A DNA stretch of 64,000 nt. It comes from Oscillospiraceae bacterium. Its GTDB lineage: Bacteria > Bacillota > Clostridia > Oscillospirales > Oscillospiraceae. Numbering within the stretch: position 1 is the first letter of the stretch; each line of letters begins with the position of its first letter. Under the pieces are notes generated by a model. The model made no database searches. It had not been told where the DNA came from and was given only the letters and a program-made list of their open reading frames with translations. Both the position numbers and the translations under genes were made by a program. Shown in pieces: positions 29,918-37,317 of the stretch. The stretch covers positions 16,072-80,071 of the forward strand of contig JAAWQM010000003.1 in assembly GCA_022800525.1 (NCBI GenBank). The letters run 5' to 3'.

Positions 29918-30165
29918 AAGGACAACAAGAGCCCTTCGCCCCAAGGCTGGGGACGAAAGGCTCAACTTCCGCGGTACCACCCGCATTCCCGCGCGGCGCG
30001 CGGGCACTTGCTGCCCGGATAACGGTGGGCATCCGTCCCGCTCTCACGGGCCGCTCCTGGGCGAACCAAGCGACACGCGCCAGGGCGGCTTTCAGCCGGT
30101 GACCGCCCCTCTCTCAGGCTGCGCAAACACGCTATTTTCCCATTCCTCACATTTTGCTGTTTATC
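29918..30165 (-). promoter_or_regulatory. T-box riboswitch, predicted tRNA-Phe (UUC specifier)
   Basis: On the minus strand the T-box sequence GGGTGGTACCGCGG lies at about 29982-29969, within the antiterminator. Stem I contains the AGAGAG bulge and the apical CACCGGCTGAAAG loop typical of T-boxes. The lower helix AGCG/CGCT places a specifier loop with TTC at 30065-30063, matching phenylalanine. The competing terminator is the 29929-29963 hairpin. Uncharged tRNA-Phe should allow read-through into the deacetylase, pheS and pheT. Confidence 0.92.
29920..29963 (-). terminator. T-box-controlled terminator
   Basis: On the minus strand GAGCCTTTCGTCCCC pairs with GGGGCGAAGGGCTC (29929-29963), followed by TTGTTGTCC. 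It overlaps the T-box antiterminator on its upstream side. Confidence 0.88.
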
Positions 30166-30169
30166 TTAT

Positions 30170-30198
30170 AGTATAACACAAAATCCGCCCGTTGACAA
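30170..30198 (-). promoter_or_regulatory. Promoter of the T-box / PheRS operon
   Basis: On the minus strand TTGTCA (30198-30193), a 17-base spacer and TATACT (30175-30170). Transcription should begin near 30163, just upstream of T-box stem I. Confidence 0.8.
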
Positions 30199-30264
30199 GT
30201 GGTTTTGGGAAAAATCCAGGGAAAGCAATTTCTGGCGCACAATTTCCAGAATAGAAGAAGCCTT

Positions 30265-30291
30265 GCAGGGGCGGGTATTATCCGCCCCTGC
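30265..30291. repeat. Dispersed palindromic unit
   Basis: GCAGGGGCGG (30265-30274) and CCGCCCCTGC (30282-30291) with a 7-base AT-rich loop. This is the best copy of the GGGCGG/CCGCCC family found in the window's intergenic DNA. It lies between the T-box promoter and the downstream end of the ABC exporter operon. Confidence 0.6.
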
Positions 30292-30381
30292 GGAATGGTG
30301 CGTGCCGGTGGATTCTGCGAACGGTGCGCGGCGCCGTGATCCGAAGATTGATTTCTCTGAAGAAAAACACTTAAATGCGTG

Positions 30382-31023
30382 TCACAGGTCTACCCGCTCG
30401 AAGCGTTTGGCGGAAATCCAATAGGCCAGAGCATTGGCGGCAGCATACATGAGGACGCCCGCCAACAGAACCGGGACCTGCCGCAGCAGGGACGCGCCGT
30501 CCGTGCCGTCCAGCCACGCCATGCCGGGGAAATGAACCGCCGCCTCCATGGCGAAGATGCCCAGGGTGACGGGGACCAGGGCGGTCAGAAACGCGGTCCC
30601 CGCCTTATAGGCGGTCTTGAAGAACCGGGTGAAGAATATCAGGTTGAAGACCCCGTAGATCATCCATCCGAAGCCGTACCAGGCCGCGTTGGGCTCAATG
30701 CCCACCGGATTGCCCTCCGGGAGGTACAGCGCGCGCAGGAACGCGAAGGGCAGCGACATCGCCAGCTGCGCCGTCTGAGCGAAGACGGCCAGCAGCAGCT
30801 TTCCCTTTATAACGTCCCGCTTGGGCCGGGGCAGCAGGGCGGTGTAGAATACGTCCCGGGTCTCCCGGTCGAACATGGCGGACTGGAACAGCCCCAGGCA
30901 TCCGAAGAAGAATACCGCGCCGTAGGGATACGCCGGAATCAGCACCAGAGCGCCCATGCACATGAAAATGAACAACGACGGGTGAGCCGCCAGACGCAGT
31001 TCCTTGTACAACAGGTCAGACAT
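30382..31023 (-). CDS. ABC-2 type exporter permease
   Basis: Membrane protein of 213 residues with about six hydrophobic segments, opening MSDLLYKELRLAAHPSLF as in the ABC2_membrane_5 type of clostridial permeases. It has no catalytic motif; the membrane bundle should pair with the ATPase encoded just upstream. Its start overlaps the ATPase stop by 8 bases, so the two are probably translated in stoichiometry. The exported substrate is unknown; related regulator-ATPase-permease trios often respond to antibiotics or envelope stress (inference). Confidence 0.85.
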   Translation of the reverse strand: MSDLLYKELRLAAHPSLFIFMCMGALVLIPAYPYGAVFFFGCLGLFQSAMFDRETRDVFYTALLPRPKRDVIKGKLLLAVFAQTAQLAMSLPFAFLRALYLPEGNPVGIEPNAAWYGFGWMIYGVFNLIFFTRFFKTAYKAGTAFLTALVPVTLGIFAMEAAVHFPGMAWLDGTDGASLLRQVPVLLAGVLMYAAANALAYWISAKRFERVDL

Positions 31024-31762
31024 GGAGGGTCCTCCTCTCCGTGCGGATCATGATGTCCTCAAGGGTCAGCGGCGCGGTATCCTCCGGCGCGCGCAGATGC
31101 TGGAAGGACCGCAGGAACGCTTCTTTTTCCGCGCAGGCCAAAACCTTGCCGTCCTTGATGTATGTGATGCTGTCCGCGCACCGCTCTAGGTCAGAGGTGA
31201 TGTGGGTGGAGAAGAGGATGCTCCTGGACCCGTCCGCCGCCAGGGCGCGGAACAGCTCCAGCAGCTCGTCCCGGCTCACCGGGTCCAGGCCGCTGGTGGG
31301 CTCGTCGAACAGGAACAGCTCCGCCCCGTGGGACAGGGCCAGGGCGATGAGATATTTTACCCGCATCCCGGCGGATAATTCGCTGACCCGTTTCCGGGTG
31401 TCCAGGCCAAACTCCCGCAGGTAACGCTCATAGGCCCCCTGGTCCCACTCCCGGTAAAACCGCCGGGTGACAGCCGTGATGGCCTCCAGCCGCTTGTGCT
31501 GGAAGAAGTCAATGCCGCCCAGCACTACCCCGGTTTTCTGCTTGCAGGCCGTCTCCTGGGCGGGGAACGGCATCCCCAGCAGCTCGATCCTGCCTCCGTC
31601 CGGGGAGACCAGATTCAGGATGGACTTCAGCGTGGTGGACTTTCCCGCCCCGTTCTTGCCGATCAGCCCCATGATCCGGCCCCGCTCCAGAGTAAAGGAT
31701 ACCCGGTCCAGGGTAAACGAGGGGTAGGTCTTGGTCAGCCCCGCTACTGTCAGTGCGTTCAC
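31016..31762 (-). CDS. ABC transporter ATP-binding protein
   Basis: Nucleotide-binding subunit of 248 residues. Walker A is GKNGAGKST near 38-46, the signature is LSAGMRVKYLI, Walker B is LFLFDEPTSGLDP, and the switch His sits in FSTHITSDLE. The start is GTG at 31762, overlapping the upstream regulator's stop in GTGA. The C-terminal extension after the core (FLRSFQHLRAPEDTAPLTLEDIMIR) fits drug-resistance/bacteriocin-type exporter ATPases. It powers the adjoining permease. Confidence 0.93.
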   Translation of the reverse strand: MNALTVAGLTKTYPSFTLDRVSFTLERGRIMGLIGKNGAGKSTTLKSILNLVSPDGGRIELLGMPFPAQETACKQKTGVVLGGIDFFQHKRLEAITAVTRRFYREWDQGAYERYLREFGLDTRKRVSELSAGMRVKYLIALALSHGAELFLFDEPTSGLDPVSRDELLELFRALAADGSRSILFSTHITSDLERCADSITYIKDGKVLACAEKEAFLRSFQHLRAPEDTAPLTLEDIMIRTERRTLHV

Positions 31763-32226
31763 AATTCCGCCTCCTTCCGCTCCGCATCCTGCTGAACCTG
31801 GTTGGCCAGCTCCAGCATGTTGGCGAAAAACTGCGCCGGGACCAGGGCGATGCCCGCCGTGCCGGGGTTGGTGTCCCCCAGAACCACCAGGGCGTCCCCG
31901 TGGCTCAGGTTAAAAAGCTCCCTGGCCCGCTTGGGAATGACGATCTGCCCCCGCTCTCCCATCTGCGCCACGCCAAAAACGTGCTTGCCGCGCGGCGGCG
32001 GGGGGAAGCCGCTGGGCTTCTGCTCGTAGTGGAGCAAATCGTCCAGGGACACGCCGTACAGCTCCGCCAGCCTGTCGCAGTGGAGGACGTCCGGGGTGGT
32101 CTCGCCGGACTCCCATTTCGCCAGAGCCTGCCGGGTGACGCCCACGGCCTCCGCCGCCTTTTCCTGGCTCAGTTCCATGGTCCGCCGCAGGGCGGACAGG
32201 TTTTTCGCAAGGTTGTTCTGTTCCAT
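31759..32226 (-). CDS. XRE-AbrB fusion transcriptional regulator
   Basis: Protein of 155 residues combining two DNA-binding folds. An XRE helix-turn-helix spans about 8-65 (LRRTMELSQEKAAEAVGVTRQALAKWESG). A SpoVT/AbrB-like swapped-hairpin follows at about 87-130 (GERGQIVIPKRARELFNLSHGDALVVLGD). Start ATG 32226 has GAAAGGA nine bases upstream; the track's 32253 start lacks one. It is the first gene of a fully overlapping operon with the ABC ATPase and permease, so it most likely controls that exporter, perhaps by autoregulation at its own promoter. Confidence 0.9.
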   Translation of the reverse strand: MEQNNLAKNLSALRRTMELSQEKAAEAVGVTRQALAKWESGETTPDVLHCDRLAELYGVSLDDLLHYEQKPSGFPPPPRGKHVFGVAQMGERGQIVIPKRARELFNLSHGDALVVLGDTNPGTAGIALVPAQFFANMLELANQVQQDAERKEAEL

Positions 32227-32258
32227 GGCTCTCCGTCCTTTCAGATTTTTCATACTTG

Positions 32259-32286
32259 ATTATACCAGGAATCATAGGCGTTTCAA
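32259..32286 (-). promoter_or_regulatory. Promoter of the XRE-AbrB / ABC exporter operon
   Basis: On the minus strand TTGAAA (32286-32281), a 16-base spacer and TATAAT (32264-32259). The leader is about 25 bases. Confidence 0.75.
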
Positions 32287-32351
32287 CCAACGGGAGACGG
32301 CAATTTCGGTTCGTTTTTGTTGCGTATCTCTGCCGCGTGTCCTGCCGGAGC

Positions 32352-32380
32352 TTTACATCAGGGCCTGCCCATGCTATAAT
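32352..32380 (+). promoter_or_regulatory. Promoter of the transglutaminase-like lipoprotein
   Basis: TTTACA at 32352-32357, a 17-base spacer and TATAAT at 32375-32380, about 30 bases before the ATG at 32411. Confidence 0.8.
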
Positions 32381-32410
32381 GCATCATACGACAAAAAGGA
32401 GCTGATCCAC

Positions 32411-34084
32411 ATGAAAAGAATCGTCTCTCTGCTGTTGTCCCTGACGCTGCTGCTGTCCCTCCTGCCTGGATGCAGCCAGTCCGGGGAGGACCCGCCCGCG
32501 CCAACAGAGCTGTTTTCTGTCCAGGAGCTGGCCGAAGCGGTCTTTCCCGTCTCCGGCAGGGAGGAGGCTCTGGACGTGGAGCGTCTGAACCGGGACGCGG
32601 ACTCAGACCGGCTGGCTGTCTACATCGAGGCTGTCTGCGGCCTGACCCAGGACCAGTGGGAGGACGCCGCCGTCATCCGGGGCACGGGGGCCTCCGCCTT
32701 TGAGATCATCGTGCTGCGGCTGGAGACCGGGGACGCTGCGGCGGACCTGGAGCCGGTTCTGGCGGACTACCTCACCGCCCGGGAGGGAGCCTTCACCGGC
32801 TACGCTCCCGCCGAGGCGGAGATGGCCTCCAATGGCAGGGTACAGAGGGAGGAACGGACCCTGGGCCTCTTCATCTGCCCGGCCCCGGAGAACGCCGCCG
32901 CCGCGTTTACCGCCGCGTACAATGGAGAAGAGCTGCCCGCGCCGCCGGAACCTGAACCCAAACCTGAACCTGAGCGGAATGCTCCCCCGCTGGCGCTGAG
33001 GGACATCCTGCACCGGCTGCTGCTGGAGGCTGCGTGCCCGGAGTGGCTCAGTGTGGAAAAGTCCTGGTCCAACGGCAGCAGCGGCAGGAGCGTCATTGGA
33101 AACTGGATACCCGACGGCTGGGACGGGCCGCTGAACAGCGGCTATGCCGACGACCCGCTGATAACAGGCGTCACGTATCAGGTATCCGTCCATCTGCTGG
33201 ACAGCGAGGAGGAGGCCGCCGCCCTGGCCGAGGCTTTGAACAGACAGATGGAGGAATACCGCGAGCTGGGCTTCGAGGAGGTGAATGAGATGCTGGACAA
33301 AGGCTGCGCCATTTCCTCCGGATGCTATGCCGCTCTTATTGTCAGCGACCACACTGAGGATGCGGTCCTGCTGTTCCCCCGCATTCTCAACGACCCGGAG
33401 ACCGGCGGATACTTCGACCGGCTCTACAGCCAGGGCCGGCAGACTGTGATTGCGGACCCCGACCCGGATTATCCGGACCGCGTCCGCTTCACCCCGCCCA
33501 ACGAGGAGGACATGTCCATCTATGACACCTCCGCCATTCTAGCCGCCTGGGAGGCGGGCGATCCCTCCGTCCTGTCCGGCGATGACCGGGAGATTTACGA
33601 CGCTGCAAAAGCCATACTGGCGGAGATCATGGAGGACGGCATGAGCGGTCTGGAAAAGGAGACCGCCGCTTACCGCTGGCTGGTGAACAACGTGGACTAC
33701 GACTGGTCCCACCAGGACGCGCTGGCCGAGACGGACCGGAGGGCCTACGGACCCTACGGCGGACTGGTGGACCGGGCGGCGGTGTGCCTGGGCTATGCGG
33801 TCTCCTTCCAGCTGCTGATGGACATGAGCGGCGTGGAGTGCATCACCGTGGTGGGCGCGGGCTTCAACAGCGCAGGGGACCACGCCTGGAACATGGTGAA
33901 GCTGGACGGGGAGTGGTACTGCGTGGACGCGACCTGGGACGCCAACGCGCGGGAGCAGCGCCAGGAGGAGCAGGCGTGGCGATACTTCAACCTGACCAGC
34001 GATGAGATGGCCAGAAACCACCAGTGGGACTACGCCAACACACCCGAGGCCACGGCGGAGGACCGGGGCGGCGCGCGGGCATGA
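32411..34084 (+). CDS. Lipoprotein with C-terminal transglutaminase-like domain
   Basis: Extracellular lipoprotein of 557 residues: hydrophobic signal and lipobox (LLPGC) at 1-21. Residues 25-175 (ELFSVQELAEAVF ... GLFICPAPENAAAAFTAAY) resemble a DUF4358-type domain. Then come a PEPEPKPEPE linker, a second ordered region to about 365, and a transglutaminase-like core. The Cys-His-Asp triad is visible as RAAVCLGYAVSFQ, GDHAWNMVKL and YCVDATWD. Such domains cleave or cross-link peptides, often in the cell wall. The ORF track start at 32096 overlaps the divergent regulator; AAAGGAG and a strong promoter support ATG 32411. It is monocistronic. Confidence 0.85.
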   Translation: MKRIVSLLLSLTLLLSLLPGCSQSGEDPPAPTELFSVQELAEAVFPVSGREEALDVERLNRDADSDRLAVYIEAVCGLTQDQWEDAAVIRGTGASAFEIIVLRLETGDAAADLEPVLADYLTAREGAFTGYAPAEAEMASNGRVQREERTLGLFICPAPENAAAAFTAAYNGEELPAPPEPEPKPEPERNAPPLALRDILHRLLLEAACPEWLSVEKSWSNGSSGRSVIGNWIPDGWDGPLNSGYADDPLITGVTYQVSVHLLDSEEEAAALAEALNRQMEEYRELGFEEVNEMLDKGCAISSGCYAALIVSDHTEDAVLLFPRILNDPETGGYFDRLYSQGRQTVIADPDPDYPDRVRFTPPNEEDMSIYDTSAILAAWEAGDPSVLSGDDREIYDAAKAILAEIMEDGMSGLEKETAAYRWLVNNVDYDWSHQDALAETDRRAYGPYGGLVDRAAVCLGYAVSFQLLMDMSGVECITVVGAGFNSAGDHAWNMVKLDGEWYCVDATWDANAREQRQEEQAWRYFNLTSDEMARNHQWDYANTPEATAEDRGGARA

Positions 34085-34092
34085 AACAAAAC

Positions 34093-34122
34093 GGGGCGGC
34101 ATGACAGAAGTCATGCCGCCCC
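34093..34122. terminator. Terminator between convergent genes
   Basis: GGGGCGGCATGAC (34093-34105) and GTCATGCCGCCCC (34110-34122) with a 4-base loop. The minus-strand tail GTTTTGTTTC serves the phosphoribosyltransferase gene; the plus-strand tail is poor in T. Confidence 0.85.
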
Positions 34123-34150
34123 GCAGCTATTCGCTTCATGGGCCGGGAGC

Positions 34151-34711
34151 TTACTCCTTCACCGTGCCGTCCGCGTTGAACAGGGGCAGGGGGGCCAGGC
34201 AGGTCAGGTCCTTGCGGGCCAGGGAGTCGCCTTCCGCCAGAACGGCGGCCCGGCCCGTGACCACGCCTCCGGCGGTCCTGACCAGCTCCTCCAGGGCGTG
34301 GAGGCTCTCGCCGGTGGAGATGACGTCGTCCACGATCAGGATGCGCCTGCCCTTGATGAGGGCGCAGTCGTCCGCGCCCAGGAACAGGTCCTGCTGGCGC
34401 AGTGTGGTAATGGAGCGGACGGAGACGTGAATGGGGTCAGGCATGTAGACCTTGGAGCCCTTGCGGGCGATAAAGTACTTCTTCGCGCCGGACTGCCGGG
34501 CCATCTCGTGGATGAGGGGTATGGACTTGGCCTCGGCGGTGAGCATGTAGTCGTAGCTGTCCGCCGGGATCACGTCCAGCAGGGCCTTGGCGCAGGCGAC
34601 GGTGAGCTCGGCGTCGCCGAACATGATGAACGCGCCGATGTAGAGGTCATCGCTGACCTTGCAGAGGGGGAGCTGGCGCTCCAGGCCGGCGATCTTCATT
34701 GTATAAGTCAT
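34151..34711 (-). CDS. Purine-type phosphoribosyltransferase
   Basis: Type I phosphoribosyltransferase of 186 residues, joining a base to PRPP. The PRPP-binding loop is ILIVDDVISTGES, and the flexible-loop and hood regions resemble adenine/xanthine phosphoribosyltransferases (MLTAEAKSIPLIHEMARQSG, KKYFIARKG). The exact base is not determined by what I can see; Apt-like proteins of this length are common in clostridia. It has its own strong promoter at 34745-34772 and a terminator. AGGAGG-type ribosome binding site upstream of ATG 34711. Confidence 0.87.
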   Translation of the reverse strand: MTYTMKIAGLERQLPLCKVSDDLYIGAFIMFGDAELTVACAKALLDVIPADSYDYMLTAEAKSIPLIHEMARQSGAKKYFIARKGSKVYMPDPIHVSVRSITTLRQQDLFLGADDCALIKGRRILIVDDVISTGESLHALEELVRTAGGVVTGRAAVLAEGDSLARKDLTCLAPLPLFNADGTVKE

Positions 34712-34744
34712 GGGGTCATTCCTCCTGTGTTGGTTGATGGTTTC

Positions 34745-34772
34745 ATTATAGCGGATAGGGAGAAAAAGTCAA
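34745..34772 (-). promoter_or_regulatory. Promoter of the phosphoribosyltransferase gene
   Basis: On the minus strand TTGACT (34772-34767), a 16-base spacer and TATAAT (34750-34745). Confidence 0.78.
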
Positions 34773-34865
34773 GAGAGGGCCGGAGGCGGGGAATTCATAT
34801 CCATACCCGCAGGACGCAGCCGCCCGGCCTGCCGGATTTTGCTTTCTTAATTTTGAAACAACATA

Positions 34866-34894
34866 TTGAAAAGAGAAAACTTCTGTGGTAAACT
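34866..34894 (+). promoter_or_regulatory. Promoter of the eight-gene Dlt-like operon
   Basis: TTGAAA at 34866-34871, a 17-base spacer and TAAACT at 34889-34894, 29 bases before the GTG start of the racemase. No other comparable promoter or terminator was noticed between here and 43649, supporting one transcript. Confidence 0.7.
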
Positions 34895-34923
34895 ACTATG
34901 ATGTCGGAAGGGGATGAAAGAGG

Positions 34924-35613
34924 GTGGAGAAAAAAACCATCGGGATTGTCGGCGGCATGGGACCCCTTGCCACCGTTGACCTGTTCCGGAAAATCGTGGT
35001 ACACACCAAGGCGGCCTGCGACCAGGACCACCTGCGCATCCTGATTGAGAACGACCCCGGCATTGAGGACCGGACGGCGGCGCTGCTCTGGGGCGGCGCG
35101 GACCCTACGCCGAAGCTGGCCGCCGCGGCGCGGAACCTGCAGCGCGGCGGCGCGGAGCTTCTGGTCATTCCCTGCAACACGGCCCACTGCTTCTTTGACG
35201 CGGTTCAGGCGGCGGTGGACATCCCTGTGCTCCATATGATACGCGTGACGGCCCGGGCGCTGGAGGCCAGGGGCGTCAGAAAGGCGGGGCTCCTGTCCAC
35301 CAGCGGTACCGTGCAGACGGGCATCTATCAGGATGTTTTTTCCGGCCCGGGGATCGGGCTGCTGACTCCCGGCGAGGAGGGGCAGAAGGACCTTATGGAC
35401 GCCATTTACTGGATCAAGGCCGGAAAGATGGATTTTGACGATACCGGCGTCCGCCGGGCTGCGGACGAGCTGATGCGCCAGGGAGCGGAGACCCTGATTT
35501 TGGGCTGTACGGAGCTGCCCCTGATGGAGCGGATCTATGACTACCCCGTGACAGACCCAACCCTGGAGCTTGCCTTGGAGGCGGTCCGTCAGGCGGGCGG
35601 AGAGGTCATCTGA
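34924..35613 (+). CDS. Aspartate/glutamate racemase family protein
   Basis: PLP-independent racemase of 229 residues. The two catalytic Cys are in VIPCNTAHCF and ILGCTELPL, and the N-terminus IGIVGGMGPLATVDLF is typical of aspartate racemases (RacD/RacX type). It would interconvert L- and D-Asp (or Glu) in the cytoplasm. The start is GTG 34924 after a GGAAGGGG site. It heads a run of eight genes separated by 1-45 bases. As the downstream genes form a Dlt-like aminoacylation set with an AsnB homolog, D-Asp (then perhaps D-Asn) is a candidate building block. Specificity is inferred, not shown. Confidence 0.88.
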   Translation: MEKKTIGIVGGMGPLATVDLFRKIVVHTKAACDQDHLRILIENDPGIEDRTAALLWGGADPTPKLAAAARNLQRGGAELLVIPCNTAHCFFDAVQAAVDIPVLHMIRVTARALEARGVRKAGLLSTSGTVQTGIYQDVFSGPGIGLLTPGEEGQKDLMDAIYWIKAGKMDFDDTGVRRAADELMRQGAETLILGCTELPLMERIYDYPVTDPTLELALEAVRQAGGEVI

Positions 35614-35654
35614 GGCCCCGGCGCATAGAGAAACAGACGAAGGAGGAATCCCTT

Positions 35655-36647
35655 ATGTATAAGATCAGGCGGGCTTCGGTCTGCTTGCTGTTGCTGCTCA
35701 TGCTGCTGTCGCTGGCCGCCTGCGGAGGTCCCGGCGGTCAGAAGGCCGGGCAGCCGGATACCGCGCCGGAGAATCCGGCGGATGTGGAGCCGGTAGAGCC
35801 GGCGATCCCGGCGGACCCCGTGGAGCCAGTGAAGCCAGTGGACCCCGTGAAGCCAGTGGAGCCGGAGCCTGACGTCACGGCCCCGGAGGCAGACCCGGAG
35901 CCGGAGGAGCCTCCGGCGGAGGCTGAGGAACCGGAGCCCGTCGCAGCTGCGAAACCCACCGGCAGCGGCTACACCGAGGAGGCATATGACCAGGTGGTGG
36001 CGGAGGTGCTGGACAGCATCACCACCAGCGATATGACCAAGCTGGAGAAGGCCAAGGCGATCTGGGACTACGCCAAGGGCAAGATCCGCTATACGGGCAC
36101 GTCGAATAAAACCGACTGGAAAGAGGGCGCTTATATTGGCATGACCGACAAGGCGGGGGACTGCTTCACCTACTACGCCGTCTCCCGCGCCCTGCTGACT
36201 GCGGCGGACATTGACAATCTGGAGGTCACCCGGGTGGGCGGTTCTACCAGCCACTACTGGAATCTGGTCAACTGCGGCGACGGCTGGTATCACTTTGACG
36301 CCACGCCCCGCAGCAGCAAGATGCCCGCCTTCACCAGCTTTATGTTCACCGATGAGGAGGCCGCCGACTACACGGCCCGGGCGGGCCGCAGCTATTACAG
36401 CTTTGACGGCTCTCTCCTGCCGCCCCGGGCAGGCAGCGAGGAGGCGTCCGCCCCCGCGCCGGTGGAGACGCCTGCGGCGCAGCCCGAGGATACCGCACCC
36501 GCTGTGGATACGGTAGATACGGCGGAGCCGGAGCCGGTCCTGCCGGAGAACGAGATCCCCCTGGAGGCAGGCGCGTTCAATAATGAGGCGGACGTCCCGG
36601 AGGAAATGGAAATGCCCGACTGGCTGAAGCCCGCCGGCGCTGCCTGA
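35655..36647 (+). CDS. Lipoprotein with transglutaminase-like domain and Pro-rich linkers
   Basis: Surface lipoprotein of 330 residues: signal and lipobox (LAAC) at about 20-23. A Pro/Glu/Val repeat linker at 30-95 contains tandem VEPVKPVD-like units. A transglutaminase-like core at about 100-240 has the triad GDCFTYY (Cys), TSHYWNLV (His) and YHFDATP (Asp). A second acidic Pro-rich tail follows, ending MPDWLKPAGAA. It is preceded by AGGAGG and lies 41 bases after the racemase. Within a surface-modification operon a thiol peptidase or transpeptidase acting on cell wall peptides is plausible. The pentapeptide-like repeats suggest a flexible wall-spanning stalk. Confidence 0.86.
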   Translation: MYKIRRASVCLLLLLMLLSLAACGGPGGQKAGQPDTAPENPADVEPVEPAIPADPVEPVKPVDPVKPVEPEPDVTAPEADPEPEEPPAEAEEPEPVAAAKPTGSGYTEEAYDQVVAEVLDSITTSDMTKLEKAKAIWDYAKGKIRYTGTSNKTDWKEGAYIGMTDKAGDCFTYYAVSRALLTAADIDNLEVTRVGGSTSHYWNLVNCGDGWYHFDATPRSSKMPAFTSFMFTDEEAADYTARAGRSYYSFDGSLLPPRAGSEEASAPAPVETPAAQPEDTAPAVDTVDTAEPEPVLPENEIPLEAGAFNNEADVPEEMEMPDWLKPAGAA

Positions 36648-36690
36648 ACAATCTGTGAACAATCTGGAACCAATAAGGAGAAAACAAGTT

Positions 36691-37290
36691 ATGAGACGGT
36701 TTATGAGTCTGACGCTCGCGCTTTTGCTTGCGCTTGCGCTGACAGCCTGCGGCGGCAAGGAGCCGCCGGATTCCCAGCAGGACAACCCCGGAGACACCAG
36801 CGTCACGACTCCGGCGGACCCCGGACAGAACGAGCCCGCAAAGGAGCCCGCGCCGGTGGAGATTCCCATGCCGAAGGCGGGCAGCAAGCTGGTCTTTATT
36901 TATAAGGACTGCCCACTGCCTATGAATGCGGAGTTCGCGCCCCTGCTGGACTTCATCGGAGAGGCCGGCAGCTATTTCGAGGCGGCGAGCTGCGCCTTTG
37001 AGGGGCTGGACAAGACCTATACCTACAGCGACGTGGAGATTATCACCTACCCCAATGAGGATGTGGACTACATCTCCAGCATCCGGCTGCTGAGCAGCGC
37101 CGCAGCTACCCCTGAGGGCATTACCATCGGCTCCTCCAGGGCCGACGTGATAGCCGCCTACGGGGAGGACTTCGAGGAGTCCGGAGAGCAGTATACCTAC
37201 GAGGACGGCGACGCCCAGCTTTTCATCCTGTTCGAGAACGACGCGGTGATCTCTGTGGAGTATGCCGCAATCAATCCTCTCCTGGCGTAA
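36691..37290 (+). CDS. Small lipoprotein, function unknown
   Basis: Lipoprotein of 199 residues with lipobox LTAC at about 16-19, a short Pro/Asp/Glu linker to about 60, then a compact domain of about 135 residues. It contains KLVFIYKDCPLPMNAEF, ASCAFEGLDKTYTYSDVEI and ITIGSSRADVIAAYGEDFEE. The last segment resembles the repeated alpha/beta motif of SmpA/OmlA-like or DUF-type lipoproteins, but I do not assign a family. AAGGAG precedes ATG 36691; the track start at 36655 lacks a site. It is the third gene of the operon, so it may help present or transfer the modified polymer outside. Confidence 0.8.
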   Translation: MRRFMSLTLALLLALALTACGGKEPPDSQQDNPGDTSVTTPADPGQNEPAKEPAPVEIPMPKAGSKLVFIYKDCPLPMNAEFAPLLDFIGEAGSYFEAASCAFEGLDKTYTYSDVEIITYPNEDVDYISSIRLLSSAAATPEGITIGSSRADVIAAYGEDFEESGEQYTYEDGDAQLFILFENDAVISVEYAAINPLLA

Positions 37291-37317
37291 GACGCCGGGG
37301 CGAAGGGAGGATGGTCC

